From the NCBI RefSeq assembly GCF_014698065.1, contig NZ_JACJSI010000003.1:62001-126000 (forward strand): a DNA stretch of 64,000 bases. Reading direction: 5' to 3'. The notes under the pieces are model-generated. The model had not been told where the DNA came from. It made no database searches and saw only the letters and a program-made list of their open reading frames with translations. The stretch's first letter is position 1, and every line of letters starts with the position of its first letter. Position numbers and translations under genes: made by a program. Origin of the DNA: Nostoc flagelliforme FACHB-838. GTDB taxonomy: Bacteria; Cyanobacteriota; Cyanobacteriia; Cyanobacteriales; Nostocaceae. Below are positions 18,898-29,082 of this stretch, piece by piece.

Positions 18898-19782
18898 GTG
18901 GCAGATTTTGGCAATGTTTTAACCGCTATGATTACGCCGTTTAAAGCAGATGGTAGTGTCAACTATGATGTAGCGGGTGAACTGGCGGCGCATCTAGCTA
19001 ATAACGGTACAGATACATTGGTGATGTGCGGCACAACAGGAGAATCTCCAACACTCAGTTGGGATGAGGAATACCAGTTGTTTGTCGAGGTATTGCAGTC
19101 TGTTGCCGGAAAAGCCAAGGTAATCGCAGGTTGTGGATCAAATTCCACAAAAGAAGCGATCGCAGCCACCCAAAAAGCGTCTAAAATAGGAGTACATGGT
19201 TCCTTACAAGTTGTTCCTTATTACAACAAACCGCCACAAGCGGGATTGGAAGCGCACTTTAAGGCAATAGCACAAGCCTGTCCCGACTTACCATTGTTGT
19301 TATATAATGTCCCTGGTCGTACCGGACAAAACCTTCAGCCAGAAACAGTTGCCCGGTTAGCTGAGGTTAGTAATATTGTCGGGATTAAAGAATCCACTGG
19401 TAATATAGATCAGGCAAGCGAAATTCGTCGCTTGACACCAAAAGAATTCTACATCTATTCTGGTGATGATTACATGACTTTGCCCTTGTTAGCGATCGGG
19501 GCAAAGGGCGTGGTAAGCGTGGCTTCTCATCTGGTAGGAAACCAACTACAGCAGATGATTCAAGCTTTTAGGGCGGGGAAAATTGAGGTAGCCAGCGACA
19601 TTCATCTCCAACTGTTCCCGTTGTTCAAAGCTTTATTTCTCACTTCAAATCCCATCCCAGTGAAAAAAGCACTGAAACTTCAAGGTTGGGAGGTTGGTTC
19701 AACTCGTCCGCCCCTATGTGAAGCTGACTTAGAAGTAAGTCAAAAGTTAGAAGCGGTTCTGAAAGAACTTAGCTTAATCTAA
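18898..19782 (+). CDS. dapA: 4-hydroxy-tetrahydrodipicolinate synthase
   Basis: TIM-barrel enzyme of 294 residues. The Schiff-base Lys is in VGIKESTGN, the catalytic Tyr in [11 protein letters not shown] and the substrate motif GTTGES near residue 45. It condenses pyruvate with aspartate semialdehyde, the product of the preceding gene, in the first step to lysine and diaminopimelate. The start is GTG at 18898 with AGGAG at 18883-18887. The order asd-dapA-rnj is kept in other cyanobacteria such as Synechocystis. Confidence 0.97.
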   Translation: MADFGNVLTAMITPFKADGSVNYDVAGELAAHLANNGTDTLVMCGTTGESPTLSWDEEYQLFVEVLQSVAGKAKVIAGCGSNSTKEAIAATQKASKIGVHGSLQVVPYYNKPPQAGLEAHFKAIAQACPDLPLLLYNVPGRTGQNLQPETVARLAEVSNIVGIKESTGNIDQASEIRRLTPKEFYIYSGDDYMTLPLLAIGAKGVVSVASHLVGNQLQQMIQAFRAGKIEVASDIHLQLFPLFKALFLTSNPIPVKKALKLQGWEVGSTRPPLCEADLEVSQKLEAVLKELSLI

Positions 19783-20067
19783 CCACAATCTGGTTAAGCG
19801 CTGGTAATCTGCTGCTTCTGCTTTCTAAAGATACATATAAACAATGACCATAATTGTTCATAAGTTGCAATTTAAAAATCTGTGCTAGGACTGATAGACA
19901 TACTATAAATTCTTCAGTGTACAGTCGATTTTATTGAATAAAAAATTGAAGATTTCAATTAAAACTTGATTGCTTTGGGACTGAATTAAGAGACAAATGA
20001 TGTTGTCTTAAATACATGTTCGTTAACTATCAACTAAATTAACCACAAGTAACAATCTAAGGAGAAA

Positions 20068-21840
20068 ATGGCTAAAAACGAAGCTAATAATTCCGCCTTG
20101 AAAATTATTCCTTTGGGCGGTTTGCACGAAATTGGGAAAAATACCTGTCTTTTTGAGTATGACGATGAAATTATCCTGTTAGATGCAGGATTGGCTTTTC
20201 CCACAGAGGCGATGCATGGGGTAAATATTGTTCTACCAGATACGACCTATCTGCGGGAAAATCGCCACAAAATTAAAGGGATGATTGTTACTCATGGTCA
20301 TGAAGATCATATTGGTGGGATTGCCTTTCATCTCAAGCAATTTGATATCCCGGTGATTTATGGGCCCAGACTAGCAATGGCAATGCTAGAGGGTAAATTA
20401 GAAGAAGCAGGAGTCCGCGATCGCACAGAAATTAGAACAGTTCTACCACGGGATGTAGTGCGGATTGGCAAAAACTTTTTAGTTGAATATATCCGCAACA
20501 CCCACTCCATTGCTGATAGTTTCACTGTTGCCATTCATACTCCCCTTGGTGTAGTGATTCACACAGGGGATTTTAAAATTGACCATACCCCAGTGGATGG
20601 TGAAAAATTTGATTTGCAACGTTTAGCAGAACATGGTGAAAAAGGCGTTCTTTGCCTGCTAAGTGATTCTACTAATGCAGAGACACCAGGCTTTACACCT
20701 TCAGAACGTTCAGTTTATCCCAATCTGGAGAGAGTATTTAGTCAAGCCACTGGGCGATTATTTGTCACTACCTTTGCTTCCAGCGTCCATCGCATCAACA
20801 TGATTTTGGATATCGCCAAGAAACAAAATCGTGTAGTGACGATTGTCGGGCGTTCAATGCTGAACTTGATTGCTCATGCCCGCAATTTAGGTTACATCAA
20901 ATGTGAAGATAATCTACTGCAACCATTGCACGCAGTCCGCAATCTGCCTGATGAAAGAGTACTGATTTTAACTACAGGTTCTCAGGGTGAAACGATGGCA
21001 GCAATGACTCGCATTGCTAACAAAGAACATCCTCACATTAAAATCCGCGAAGGAGATACAGTAGTATTCTCTGCTAACCCAATTCCCGGAAATACGATCG
21101 CAGTAGTCAACACCATTGATAAATTGATGATTCAAGGTGCAAAAGTGGTCTATGGTCGAGATAAAGGAATTCACGTCTCCGGTCACGGCTGTCAGGAAGA
21201 ACAGAAGCTGATGATTGCTTTAACTCGACCCAAGTTCTTTGTGCCATTTCACGGCGAACATCGGATGCTAGTGAAGCACGCAGAAACGGCTCAGGGTATG
21301 GGCATTCCCGCAGAAAACATGATCATTATTCAGAATGGTGATATTGTCGAACTGACTGAAGATGCCATTCGTGTCGCTGGTAAAGTGCCATCTGGTATCG
21401 AATTAGTGGATACTACTAGTTCGGGGATGGTAAGTGCCAAAGTCCTGCAAGAACGGCAACGCATGGCTTCAGAAGGGATTATCACGATCGCAGCTGCCAT
21501 TGATTGGAATGGTAAACTGTTGGCAAAACCAGAAACTCACCTACGGGGTGTAGTAACAAGTGTAGAGCGATCGCTTTTACAAACCTGGGTAAAACAACGC
21601 ATTGAAGAAATCCTCACTGTGCGCTGGACAGAATTTGCTCCTAGTGAAGGTGAAGCAGCAGATATAGACTGGGGTGGATTGCAAGGAACTTTAGAACGAG
21701 AATTGCAACGTTCCATTCGTCGGGAATTGCAATGTCAGCCATCTGTGACTTTGTTGATGCAAATCCCTGATGAGCCACCTGTAAAAGTTGCTGATGGGAG
21801 AAGACGGCGGACTCGGACTGCTGCTCAGGTAGCATCATAG
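20068..21840 (+). CDS. rnj: Ribonuclease J
   Basis: Metallo-beta-lactamase fold with the metal motif THGHEDHIGG, beta-CASP domain and a C-terminal part ending in a basic stretch (DGRRRRTRTAAQ). Length 590 is close to bacterial RNase J of about 555 plus an extension. It acts as endonuclease and 5'-3' exonuclease on RNA. The start ATG at 20068 follows AAGGAG at 20059-20064. It lies 285 nt after dapA and may have its own promoter, as this gap is AT-rich. Confidence 0.95.
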   Translation: MAKNEANNSALKIIPLGGLHEIGKNTCLFEYDDEIILLDAGLAFPTEAMHGVNIVLPDTTYLRENRHKIKGMIVTHGHEDHIGGIAFHLKQFDIPVIYGPRLAMAMLEGKLEEAGVRDRTEIRTVLPRDVVRIGKNFLVEYIRNTHSIADSFTVAIHTPLGVVIHTGDFKIDHTPVDGEKFDLQRLAEHGEKGVLCLLSDSTNAETPGFTPSERSVYPNLERVFSQATGRLFVTTFASSVHRINMILDIAKKQNRVVTIVGRSMLNLIAHARNLGYIKCEDNLLQPLHAVRNLPDERVLILTTGSQGETMAAMTRIANKEHPHIKIREGDTVVFSANPIPGNTIAVVNTIDKLMIQGAKVVYGRDKGIHVSGHGCQEEQKLMIALTRPKFFVPFHGEHRMLVKHAETAQGMGIPAENMIIIQNGDIVELTEDAIRVAGKVPSGIELVDTTSSGMVSAKVLQERQRMASEGIITIAAAIDWNGKLLAKPETHLRGVVTSVERSLLQTWVKQRIEEILTVRWTEFAPSEGEAADIDWGGLQGTLERELQRSIRRELQCQPSVTLLMQIPDEPPVKVADGRRRRTRTAAQVAS

Positions 21841-22056
21841 AGAATTTAAGATAAAAATCTCATACAGAGATAACTTTGAGCAGTGGCTTTCAACGCTCAA
21901 ACTTCGATTGGTGCAAAGACACAGAATTTTTCTGAACGTCTTTGCGCTTTCTTTTGTAATGGGTATAAAAATTATCTATAGTTATTGGAGGCGATCGCCT
22001 AAATTTTGCAATATTCAACACGGCATAGGGATCTAACTTATTAGGTTGCTGTCGCC

Positions 22057-22704
22057 TCAAGCAACTCCAACCAGTATCTCCTCATTTTTCTCGGCTGCTA
22101 AAAGATACAAATCTCTCCACCCCTCGAAGTCGTCAAAACACGATTCATCTCTTGCAAACAGTGTTTCAGGATCGATCTGTCGAAAAATGCTGGCTCCTTC
22201 ACTGACTAGCTCACGAGATATAAGTCCCAATGACTCTTCTGTTGATAACAGAAGTGGAGCAAGAGTTTGATCTCCGAACATGAGCTTTTCAACAATCTCA
22301 TCGGCATTCACAACCTTTCTTCTCGATAGCTCCTGCGACAAACGTTTCTCGATCTCAACAGATGTTTTTTCTAGTGATGCTCTTCTATCTTCAATCCCTG
22401 GATAGGCTTGACGAGTAAGCCTTAACTCAGATCGCAATTGGGCGATTACCCGATCTGCTTCTAGCTCAGATCCAAAAGTCTCTTGGTGTGTTTCGATAAC
22501 ATCTTCAAGGATTTCATTAATCTCTTCAGCCTCAATTTCAAAAAAGCGGAAAATGCCGCAACCATAGGGAAAAGAGAAACTACAAGGACGCTGAGTGCCT
22601 TTTGACTCTGAAGGCGTGCGTGCAGCGTACTGCCAGGAGGAATTGCGCTGTAGAGTACAGAAACACCCATAAGCAAGAAGTTCATCTGATTTTAACGCTT
22701 CAAA
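22057..22704 (-). pseudogene. Decayed reading frame without start codon
   Basis: One frame is open from 22704 to the stop at 22057 (216 codons), but has no ATG or GTG; its first usable start is a TTG at 22437, in mid-frame. The downstream part (from about 22545) looks like a real coiled-coil-rich protein: EIEAEEINEILEDVIETHQ, RLTRQAYPGIEDR, KRLSQELSRRK. The upstream part reads WQYAARTPSESKGTQRPC and resembles a dispersed DNA repeat more than protein. Another frame with ATG at 22685 runs across the same DNA (74 codons, ends 22461). I read this as a gene whose 5' end was replaced or interrupted by a repeat; function unknown. Confidence 0.5.
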
Positions 22705-23192
22705 CTATATCACCTCAAATCGCCACTGCCAACCTAAGTTTTGTGAAACGCAATCGATTCTACTCGAACAAAAATCACTATTTCTACGGTATTCAGCCAG
22801 CGATGAACAAGACACACTTACGTGAGAAAGTGGGAACACGGAGAGGAAAAATGCCTTCTAGGATATTACCGATGTTTATACTTAGCAAAAATACTTTTAG
22901 AAAGACCTTATATTAAGTTCTGTAAATGTTACACTAAAACCTATCCAATGATGGATGTCTTTATTAAAATTTAAACTGTGTCAAGTTATGAACAAGATCG
23001 TAATATTACACTACCGATCCCCAGAAATTTGCGATTAACTTGACGTAGTAATAAATTAGGTTCTGACTTAAGTGGCTAATCAGGTATTACATTATATCGC
23101 AGTCAGAACGCGATTTTTCCGGGAAAGTTCGTTGCCACGTTGTATATATTCATCAAAAAGGTGAATAGCCTCAATAACACAGAGGGTTAACC
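22705..23192. other. Intergenic region upstream of the Mo-nitrogenase-domain gene
   Basis: No supported gene. It contains an inverted repeat GTTCTGACT/AGTCAGAAC at 23060-23109 (32-nt loop) shortly before the next gene. Confidence 0.5.
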
Positions 23193-23570
23193 ATGAAGGT
23201 ATTCGACAATACCACAAAAAAGATTTTTCTGGCTAGCTGGGTATCAATCAATCAAGCAGAGACAAGTGACCATAAAGCAACCCAGCTAAACCGTTCTATT
23301 TCCAAGCCTTATTGGGATATTCTCCAACCCCTACGGCAACGGGTAGAAAACATTCAAGTCCGCGATCGCCAACTAGCTCACCGCTTGTGCAAACTGATTC
23401 CATCTCAGTGCCCCTTTGAGCGCGATGTCAAATTATTTGGCAAGACTTTATTTCACATCCCACCGATGTGCAAGCTCAACCCCTTATATGAAGAAGTGGT
23501 TGGTTTACGTTTTCGAGCGTTGTGCTATTTAGCCGACGAATGTGGCGAAGATGTATCGCAGTACTGCTAA
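23193..23570 (+). CDS. Mo-dependent nitrogenase C-terminal domain protein
   Basis: The C-terminal 85 residues (LIPSQCPFERDVKLFGKTLF, HIPPMCKLNPLYEEVVGLRF, ALCYLADECGEDVSQYC) match the small 'Mo-dependent nitrogenase C-terminal' family (Mo-nitro_C) known from cyanobacteria. The name comes from annotation; the biochemical role is not known, and the family is also found outside nif clusters. Length 125 is normal. Five Cys residues are in the domain. No nif gene is nearby. Confidence 0.85.
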   Translation: MKVFDNTTKKIFLASWVSINQAETSDHKATQLNRSISKPYWDILQPLRQRVENIQVRDRQLAHRLCKLIPSQCPFERDVKLFGKTLFHIPPMCKLNPLYEEVVGLRFRALCYLADECGEDVSQYC

Positions 23571-23693
23571 TGCCGTTAGCGCAGCATTAAGCCAGTGCTG
23601 AAAGGAAAGTTATGAGTAAGGAGTAATAGGCTTGGGGATCAATAATATAACTCCTAACTCCTAACTCCTAGCTATTCTTTTACTATTTTTTTA

Positions 23694-25571
23694 CTATTTC
23701 TTTTGCCATTTTTGAATTGCATCCTGAGCATCTTCGTAAGCTGTTGTCTCCTCTGGCACTAAAGCTGCGGTGGCAATTCCGGCATTACGTTCTCCCTGGG
23801 CGGCGCGACGCTTTGCCATGTCTAAAATTTTCTCACTCCATTTATTGATCGATTTTTGGGCAGTATCGAAGCCTGGTTGACCTGCTGGTACTTTCTTAGC
23901 AACTTCGATTGCCCGATTGTAGGTAGATGCCTGTTCAGGCTTAATTAGGGCATTAGCTGCATCTAAAAGAGTTTTGTTACTCACATACTGCTTGCCCTCT
24001 AGCCGCCACAGGTTAATTGCTGCTTGTGCTTTGGCATAAGGGGCTTCATTTTTGGTGATTAATCGAGCGGCAGCAATAGCGCTAGCATACTGTCTTTGTT
24101 TAGCACGACCTTCTGCTAAATCTAAAATCATCTGGCTCCAAATCTTAATATTCTCCTGAGCTTGTTCGTACAGTGGTTCACCGGGTCGAATTTTCCGGGC
24201 TGTAGCGATCGCCATGCTTAAATCGCTAGCCTGAGTTTGTCTGAGCGACATTTTTGCCAAGTCTAATACTGCTTGATTGCGTTTTTTCGACTCGGAACTA
24301 GAGACTATTTGGGCGCTAGATTGGTTTTTGAGTCTAACTGGTGGAGTGCGTAGGCGTAGCCCGTCGTAGACATCGCTTGGTAAATTCTCCACAACCTGGC
24401 GATCGCTAACAGTAGCATTAGGTGATGTACTTGATATTTGCTTAATTCTAAAAGTTTCTTGATTACGCAGAAAAACTACAGCGATTAAACCTGCTACTAG
24501 CAAGCTGCCTCCGCCCCACAAAATAAATTGTTTCCAAAAAGGGAGGCTTGGCTGATTCGATGGCAATCGAGAGACGTAACCTTTGGAGGAATTGGGGATA
24601 AATCTTCCTCTGGTATTCGCTCCCAAAGAAGTTTCCGCCATTGGCTGCGAGATTAAGCCGCCTCCTGACTCCTGGACTTTTTTGCCTTTCACCTGTTGGG
24701 AGGAGTTTACACTAGCCTCTCCCCATTTACCCCGTTCTGCTGAAGTTTTAGGGTAATCGTCGAGGGGAGGAGCTGCAAGGGCAACAGCAAAAGATTCTTC
24801 GGGATAAATCACCGCTTCTGATTGAAAATCACTTTCGATTGCCAATTTTGGCAAAATTACTTGCTGCCTTGATGGGATGATCGTGGCAGGGTTTTGGACA
24901 GGACGCCAGTGATGGTGACATAATTTTGGCACGATCAGGCTTAGGTAGCTTTCTAAATCTGCCAAGTTGCTGCCATTACCAGAGCGTAAAGCTTCTAACA
25001 AAGCTGCTGTAAAGAATCCGTGACCTAATTCGCTACTTTCATGGGAAAATTGCTCTGGTTGACAAGAAAGAATTGTCGCAAGTTGTAGTTCTTGGGCTAA
25101 TTCTATTGTTTCTTCACCAACCGGAGCATCCGCTTGAGTGCCAAAAGCGCGGTTGATATCGAGTAGTAACAATACATTTAAGTCAGCAAGTTGCAGACTT
25201 TGCATTAGCGATCGCAATTTTATGCCAGTCTCTTGTACTAGTTCGGGGTTGCCCTCTACTGGCATTAAGTAATCTTTGCCCTTGTAGTTGACTCCATAAC
25301 CGCTAAAGAATAACCACAGATAGTCTTCCGGTTGCCAACTTGTTGCTGCTAAATCCTCAAGTAGCAGCAAAATATTCTCCTTTGTCGGGTAAGTTGACCT
25401 ATTCCCAATCGGCGGCGAAGTATCTGTCATGACTAGACAGTGGTTGGGAATAAAACCTGCCTCTGTCACCAAAAAATCTTCTAGTGCCTCAGCATCTGCT
25501 TGGGCAAAACTTAAAGGTTGAAATAACTGATATTGATTGATGCCAATCGCAATCGCCCAGTAATTTGCCAT
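23694..25571 (-). CDS. Caspase-like protein (C14), catalytic pair replaced
   Basis: The N-terminal p20-like domain (about 1-245) starts with YWAIAIGINQY and has the usual strand LWLFFSGYG and LLLLDIN. Active caspases have SGHG and DxC here; this protein has Y92 for the catalytic His and N140 for the catalytic Cys, so it should not cleave peptides. A membrane helix lies at about 349-368, then a helical region with three related repeats ending in W or K (AQENIKIWSQ, AQAAINLWRL, AQKSINKWSE). Such inactive homologues with YN are known in cyanobacteria, where they may bind or regulate true caspases. A dispersed short repeat sits in frame at 24348-24376. Confidence 0.9.
   Translation of the reverse strand: MANYWAIAIGINQYQLFQPLSFAQADAEALEDFLVTEAGFIPNHCLVMTDTSPPIGNRSTYPTKENILLLLEDLAATSWQPEDYLWLFFSGYGVNYKGKDYLMPVEGNPELVQETGIKLRSLMQSLQLADLNVLLLLDINRAFGTQADAPVGEETIELAQELQLATILSCQPEQFSHESSELGHGFFTAALLEALRSGNGSNLADLESYLSLIVPKLCHHHWRPVQNPATIIPSRQQVILPKLAIESDFQSEAVIYPEESFAVALAAPPLDDYPKTSAERGKWGEASVNSSQQVKGKKVQESGGGLISQPMAETSLGANTRGRFIPNSSKGYVSRLPSNQPSLPFWKQFILWGGGSLLVAGLIAVVFLRNQETFRIKQISSTSPNATVSDRQVVENLPSDVYDGLRLRTPPVRLKNQSSAQIVSSSESKKRNQAVLDLAKMSLRQTQASDLSMAIATARKIRPGEPLYEQAQENIKIWSQMILDLAEGRAKQRQYASAIAAARLITKNEAPYAKAQAAINLWRLEGKQYVSNKTLLDAANALIKPEQASTYNRAIEVAKKVPAGQPGFDTAQKSINKWSEKILDMAKRRAAQGERNAGIATAALVPEETTAYEDAQDAIQKWQKK
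24348..24376. repeat. Dispersed repeat inside the caspase-like gene
   Basis: GCGTAGGCGTAGCCCGTCG followed by TAGACATCGC; shares GCGTAGCCC...ACATCGC with 3332-3354. It encodes DVYDGLRLRT just after the membrane helix region. Confidence 0.5.
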
Positions 25572-25772
25572 CCCGCTATTTGTCAGTTATTGTTTGCTGG
25601 TCTTAAAATTGCGGTTGGCTTTGCTAAAAAAACAAAGCTAACCTATGTCTTATAGTCTAGGTGATTCTATTCGAATCTTAAGCTAGGATGTAATTTTTAT
25701 TACGCTTGTAGACCGGAAAATACCTTTTACCTAATTTCAATATAAAGATTATCACTAAGGAGATAGAAGGTC

Positions 25773-26240
25773 ATGAGCAAGATTTCTGCTCACCTACCAT
25801 CATCGATCACTCCCTTTTCAGTTATTAGCCAAATTGCCAGAAGAATCCGGATAATTCCTTTAGTAGTTTTGCTCATATCTACTGTTCCTGCGTGGTTTTT
25901 GATGGAAGCGATCGCACCGCAGGTTGTGCGAGCTTACACCGCTAGAGTCGATCTAGCTATTGACCGTCTGCCGGAAGAAAACTATGAAACCGTTCTCACA
26001 AGAGCGGAAGCGGCGGCTAGGGCAGCTGCTCAAAGGAGCTTCGACCAAGATATCTTGGTGACAGATGTTTCAATAATTGTATCCGTACAAAATTATGGGG
26101 CGATCGCACCAGTCTTGACATTAGATGTCAGTCGTCCCCAATGGCGATCGCGTCCCGATGCTCAAAATTGGGCAACTTACTTCAAAACTGCGCGATCACT
26201 ACTTTTCTTTGACAATAACCAAAACTTAGGTAAACCATAG
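25773..26240 (+). CDS. Conserved cyanobacterial protein with N-terminal membrane segment
   Basis: 155 residues: a basic N-terminus, a hydrophobic segment at about 28-50 ([18 protein letters not shown]), which is a signal anchor, then a soluble part with repeated Ala ([10 protein letters not shown]) and a domain ending in ARSLLFFDN. The start ATG follows AAGGAG at 25758-25763. I do not know its function. It lies before rpmF in the same direction. Confidence 0.75.
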   Translation: MSKISAHLPSSITPFSVISQIARRIRIIPLVVLLISTVPAWFLMEAIAPQVVRAYTARVDLAIDRLPEENYETVLTRAEAAARAAAQRSFDQDILVTDVSIIVSVQNYGAIAPVLTLDVSRPQWRSRPDAQNWATYFKTARSLLFFDNNQNLGKP

Positions 26241-26352
26241 CCGAACTCTGATTTTCAGTAGGGGCAATTCATTAATTGCCTTTACTGTTGCTCTTCGCGT
26301 CAGTGGATGGCCTAGAATAGTAAGGTTGTCAAGAATTGCGATATCTGCTGAC

Positions 26353-26526
26353 ATGGCTGTTCCTAAGAAGAAAACTTCAAAATCAAAACGAGATAAACGT
26401 CGAGCTACCTGGAGGCACAAAGCCGTCGTCGAAGCTCAGAAAGCCCTGTCTCTGGGCAAATCAATTTTGACTGGACGTTCTACATTTGTATATCCAGCTG
26501 CTGAAGAAGAGGAAGAAGAATCATAA
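26353..26526 (+). CDS. rpmF: 50S ribosomal protein L32
   Basis: [18 protein letters not shown] is the classic L32 start, followed by [13 protein letters not shown] and an acidic tail. Length 57 is normal for the family. Start choice: an upstream in-frame start at 26326 would add nine residues (MSRIAISAD) that are not part of L32, so the ATG at 26353 is used. The zinc-binding Cys residues of some L32 proteins are absent, as in other cyanobacteria. Confidence 0.97.
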   Translation: MAVPKKKTSKSKRDKRRATWRHKAVVEAQKALSLGKSILTGRSTFVYPAAEEEEEES

Positions 26527-26835
26527 TTTCCCAGTCAGGAAAAGCGTGAACAGCACCGATAGATATGATTGCTATAATTCACCAATCAAACTTCTTAACA
26601 CTGGATAAATGCTTTTTCTTAGCTTTCCTGATTGCATTATGAATCATAGAGACTCTACACAAGCTCATTAGATCGATAAAATTGGTAGTGAGTAATTGGG
26701 AATATCCATTACCCATTACCTATCATTCATAAGTAATGATCGCGTAATCATAATAAAGAGTCAAACATTTAGTGCTGTTGGCAACTCAGTAAAAAAGCTT
26801 GTAAACATCTTGAGAAAACTTATTTTTCTCTAACT
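26527..26835. other. Intergenic region after rpmF
   Basis: No gene seen. A short inverted arrangement of ATTACCCATTACC-type repeats lies at 26696-26730. Confidence 0.45.
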
Positions 26836-27441
26836 ATGCTAGGAAAATTTTTTCAAAAACCAGGGAAGGAAGAGAGCGATCGCGTCCCTCCTGGGCAACA
26901 CTTAGCTAAAGGTTTCCCCGTATTAACTTACGGTGAAACTCCCCAAGTCAACATTGAGGAATGGGAGTTTCGAGTTTGGGGTTTGGCAAAACCTGCTACT
27001 TTTAGCTGGTCAGACTTTATGGCGCTACCTCAACACGAATTTACAGCAGACTTCCACTGTGTAACGCGCTGGTCTAAGCTTGATGTCAAATGGACTGGCA
27101 TTAAAGTCACAGATTTCATGGGTCTGATTGAACTAGACCCCAAAGTAGCCCACGTTATGGAACACTGCTATGGGGGCTACACTACCAATATTTCTGTAGA
27201 AGATTTTCTGCGCGAAGAAAACTTCTTTGCTTTTAAAGTCTTTGGTGAAGACCTTCCATCTGAACATGGTGGGCCGATGCGCCTAGTTGTACCCCATCTG
27301 TACGCTTGGAAAAGTGCAAAGTGGATTAATGGTTTGGAATTTTTAGCTGCTGAAGAACTTGGTTTTTGGGAGCGCAATGGCTACCATCGCCGTGGTGAAC
27401 CTTGGGCTGAGGAGCGTTACAGCAACGCTTTTGGATTTTAA
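26836..27441 (+). CDS. Sulfite oxidase-like molybdopterin oxidoreductase
   Basis: A single molybdopterin domain of the sulfite-oxidase fold (YuiH-like, 201 residues). C75 in ADFHCVTRWS is the Mo-ligating cysteine. The second family region SEHGGPMRLVVPHLYAWKSA is present. There is no heme domain and no twin-arginine signal, so a cytoplasmic enzyme is likely. Substrate not known; members may reduce oxidised methionine or similar compounds. The gene stands alone. Confidence 0.9.
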   Translation: MLGKFFQKPGKEESDRVPPGQHLAKGFPVLTYGETPQVNIEEWEFRVWGLAKPATFSWSDFMALPQHEFTADFHCVTRWSKLDVKWTGIKVTDFMGLIELDPKVAHVMEHCYGGYTTNISVEDFLREENFFAFKVFGEDLPSEHGGPMRLVVPHLYAWKSAKWINGLEFLAAEELGFWERNGYHRRGEPWAEERYSNAFGF

Positions 27442-27508
27442 TAGTGAAGAAGGGAACAGGTTACAGTAAAGAAAAACTATACTCTATCACCTGTACCCTT
27501 TCATCTTT

Positions 27509-28891
27509 TTATCCCAGAAGTTTCTTGATTAGCGGCAATTTGCCCTGATATGGAGCGTATCGCCATTTTAAATCGAGCCAGAAAGAGTTTTGCAACACAC
27601 TTTTGTGATGGGAAAAGGTGTCAAAACTAGCTTTGCCGTGATAATTGCCAATACCACTATCTCCCACCCCACCAAATGGCAAAGACGATACACCAACCTG
27701 CATCACTGTGTCGTTAATACAAACTCCACCAGATGAAGTTTCCTGCAAAACTCGATTTTGTAGGCTTTTGTTTTGGGAAAATAAGTATAACGCCAAGGGT
27801 TTAGGTCTAGAGTTAATCAAGGCGATCGCTTCTGCAATGTCAGTATATTCAATGATCGGTAAAATGGGCCCAAAGATTTCTTCCTGCATTACAGAATCTT
27901 CTAGGGAGACATTATCAATCAGTGTTGGGGCAATATAACGCTCTGAAGGTTGATTTTCTCCACCGATGACAACTTCACCGTCTTTGAGAAAAGTAACTAA
28001 TCTCTCAAAGTGTTTTTCACTGATAATTCGGGCATAATCAGGACTGTTTGCAGGATTATCACCATAAAATTCTTTTAAAGATTTTTCCAGACCATCTATT
28101 AAATCTTTTTTGATTGTTTTATTAACTAAAAGATAGTCGGGGGCGATACAAGTTTGTCCAGCATTAATAAATTTGCCCCAAGTAATTCGTTTAACAGTGT
28201 GTTCAAGATTAATGTCAGTATCTACGATACAAGGACTTTTACCACCCAATTCTAAAGTAACTGGTGTGAGATATTTTGCTGCTGCTGCCATGATAATTTT
28301 ACCGACAGCTGTGCCACCAGTAAAAAAGATATGGTCAAACTTTTCTGCCAGTAGTTTTTGACTTGCTTCCACGCCTCCTTCAACCACCGCAAGATAAGCA
28401 GGGTCAAAATGTTTGGCAATAATCTTAGCAATGACATCAGAGGTATGAGAAGCAATTTCTGAAGGTTTGATAATTGCACAATTCCCAGCTGCGATCGCAC
28501 CTACTAACGGTGAGATAATTAATTGAAATGGATAGTTCCAAGGGCCGATAATTAAGACAACTCCTAATGGTTCTGGATAAATTTTTGCTGAGTACGAAAA
28601 AAAATCCCAGGAAACTGCTGCTTTTTTTGGCTTACTCCAGTTTTGAAGATGTTTGATGGCGTAATCAATATCCTTAATTACGCTAATTTCTGTAAGGTAA
28701 GTTTCTACTTCTGGTTTATGTAAATCCGCTTTTAATGCCTCGACTATTGACTGTTCATGCTCGATAATTGCTTGCTTAAGATTTTTCAGTTGTTCAATGC
28801 GAAAGTTTACATCTTTAGTTTTGCCCGTTTGAAAAAAATATCGCTGAGTCTGGATAATATTGCCAATGTTAGATAATTCAGTGGTAATCAT
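27509..28891 (-). CDS. Aldehyde dehydrogenase (class 3 type)
   Basis: Catalytic C248 in NAGQTCIAPDY, general base E214 in TLELGGKSP and N118 in GPWNYPF. Length 460 with a hydrophobic C-terminus (APYQGKLPLIKKLL) is typical of class 3 and long-chain fatty aldehyde dehydrogenases, which oxidise fatty aldehydes to acids with NAD(P)+. In cyanobacteria this type competes with the alkane pathway for fatty aldehydes (inference). Convergent with the molybdoenzyme gene; single transcription unit. Confidence 0.93.
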   Translation of the reverse strand: MITTELSNIGNIIQTQRYFFQTGKTKDVNFRIEQLKNLKQAIIEHEQSIVEALKADLHKPEVETYLTEISVIKDIDYAIKHLQNWSKPKKAAVSWDFFSYSAKIYPEPLGVVLIIGPWNYPFQLIISPLVGAIAAGNCAIIKPSEIASHTSDVIAKIIAKHFDPAYLAVVEGGVEASQKLLAEKFDHIFFTGGTAVGKIIMAAAAKYLTPVTLELGGKSPCIVDTDINLEHTVKRITWGKFINAGQTCIAPDYLLVNKTIKKDLIDGLEKSLKEFYGDNPANSPDYARIISEKHFERLVTFLKDGEVVIGGENQPSERYIAPTLIDNVSLEDSVMQEEIFGPILPIIEYTDIAEAIALINSRPKPLALYLFSQNKSLQNRVLQETSSGGVCINDTVMQVGVSSLPFGGVGDSGIGNYHGKASFDTFSHHKSVLQNSFWLDLKWRYAPYQGKLPLIKKLLG

Positions 28892-29082
28892 TGTTTTGTC
28901 CTATCAAAAACTGTTTAATACCAATACTATGATCTCAGCATATTTGGTTCGTAAATATTTAGCGTTTAATTATCTAATTTAGATTTTTAATTTAAATTAT
29001 TGGTAGATAGTAGTAAAGTTATAAATCATGAATTGCCAGGATAAAAAACTCTACAATTCATAATTTATGATTACTACTTTTT

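Noticed and set aside
22602..22916. 104-codon plus-strand frame
   Set aside because: Runs antisense through the repeat-like part of the decayed frame; no protein-like signals.
23193..23570. Idea that this marks a nif region
   Set aside because: No other nif gene is in the window, and the domain is known also outside nif clusters.
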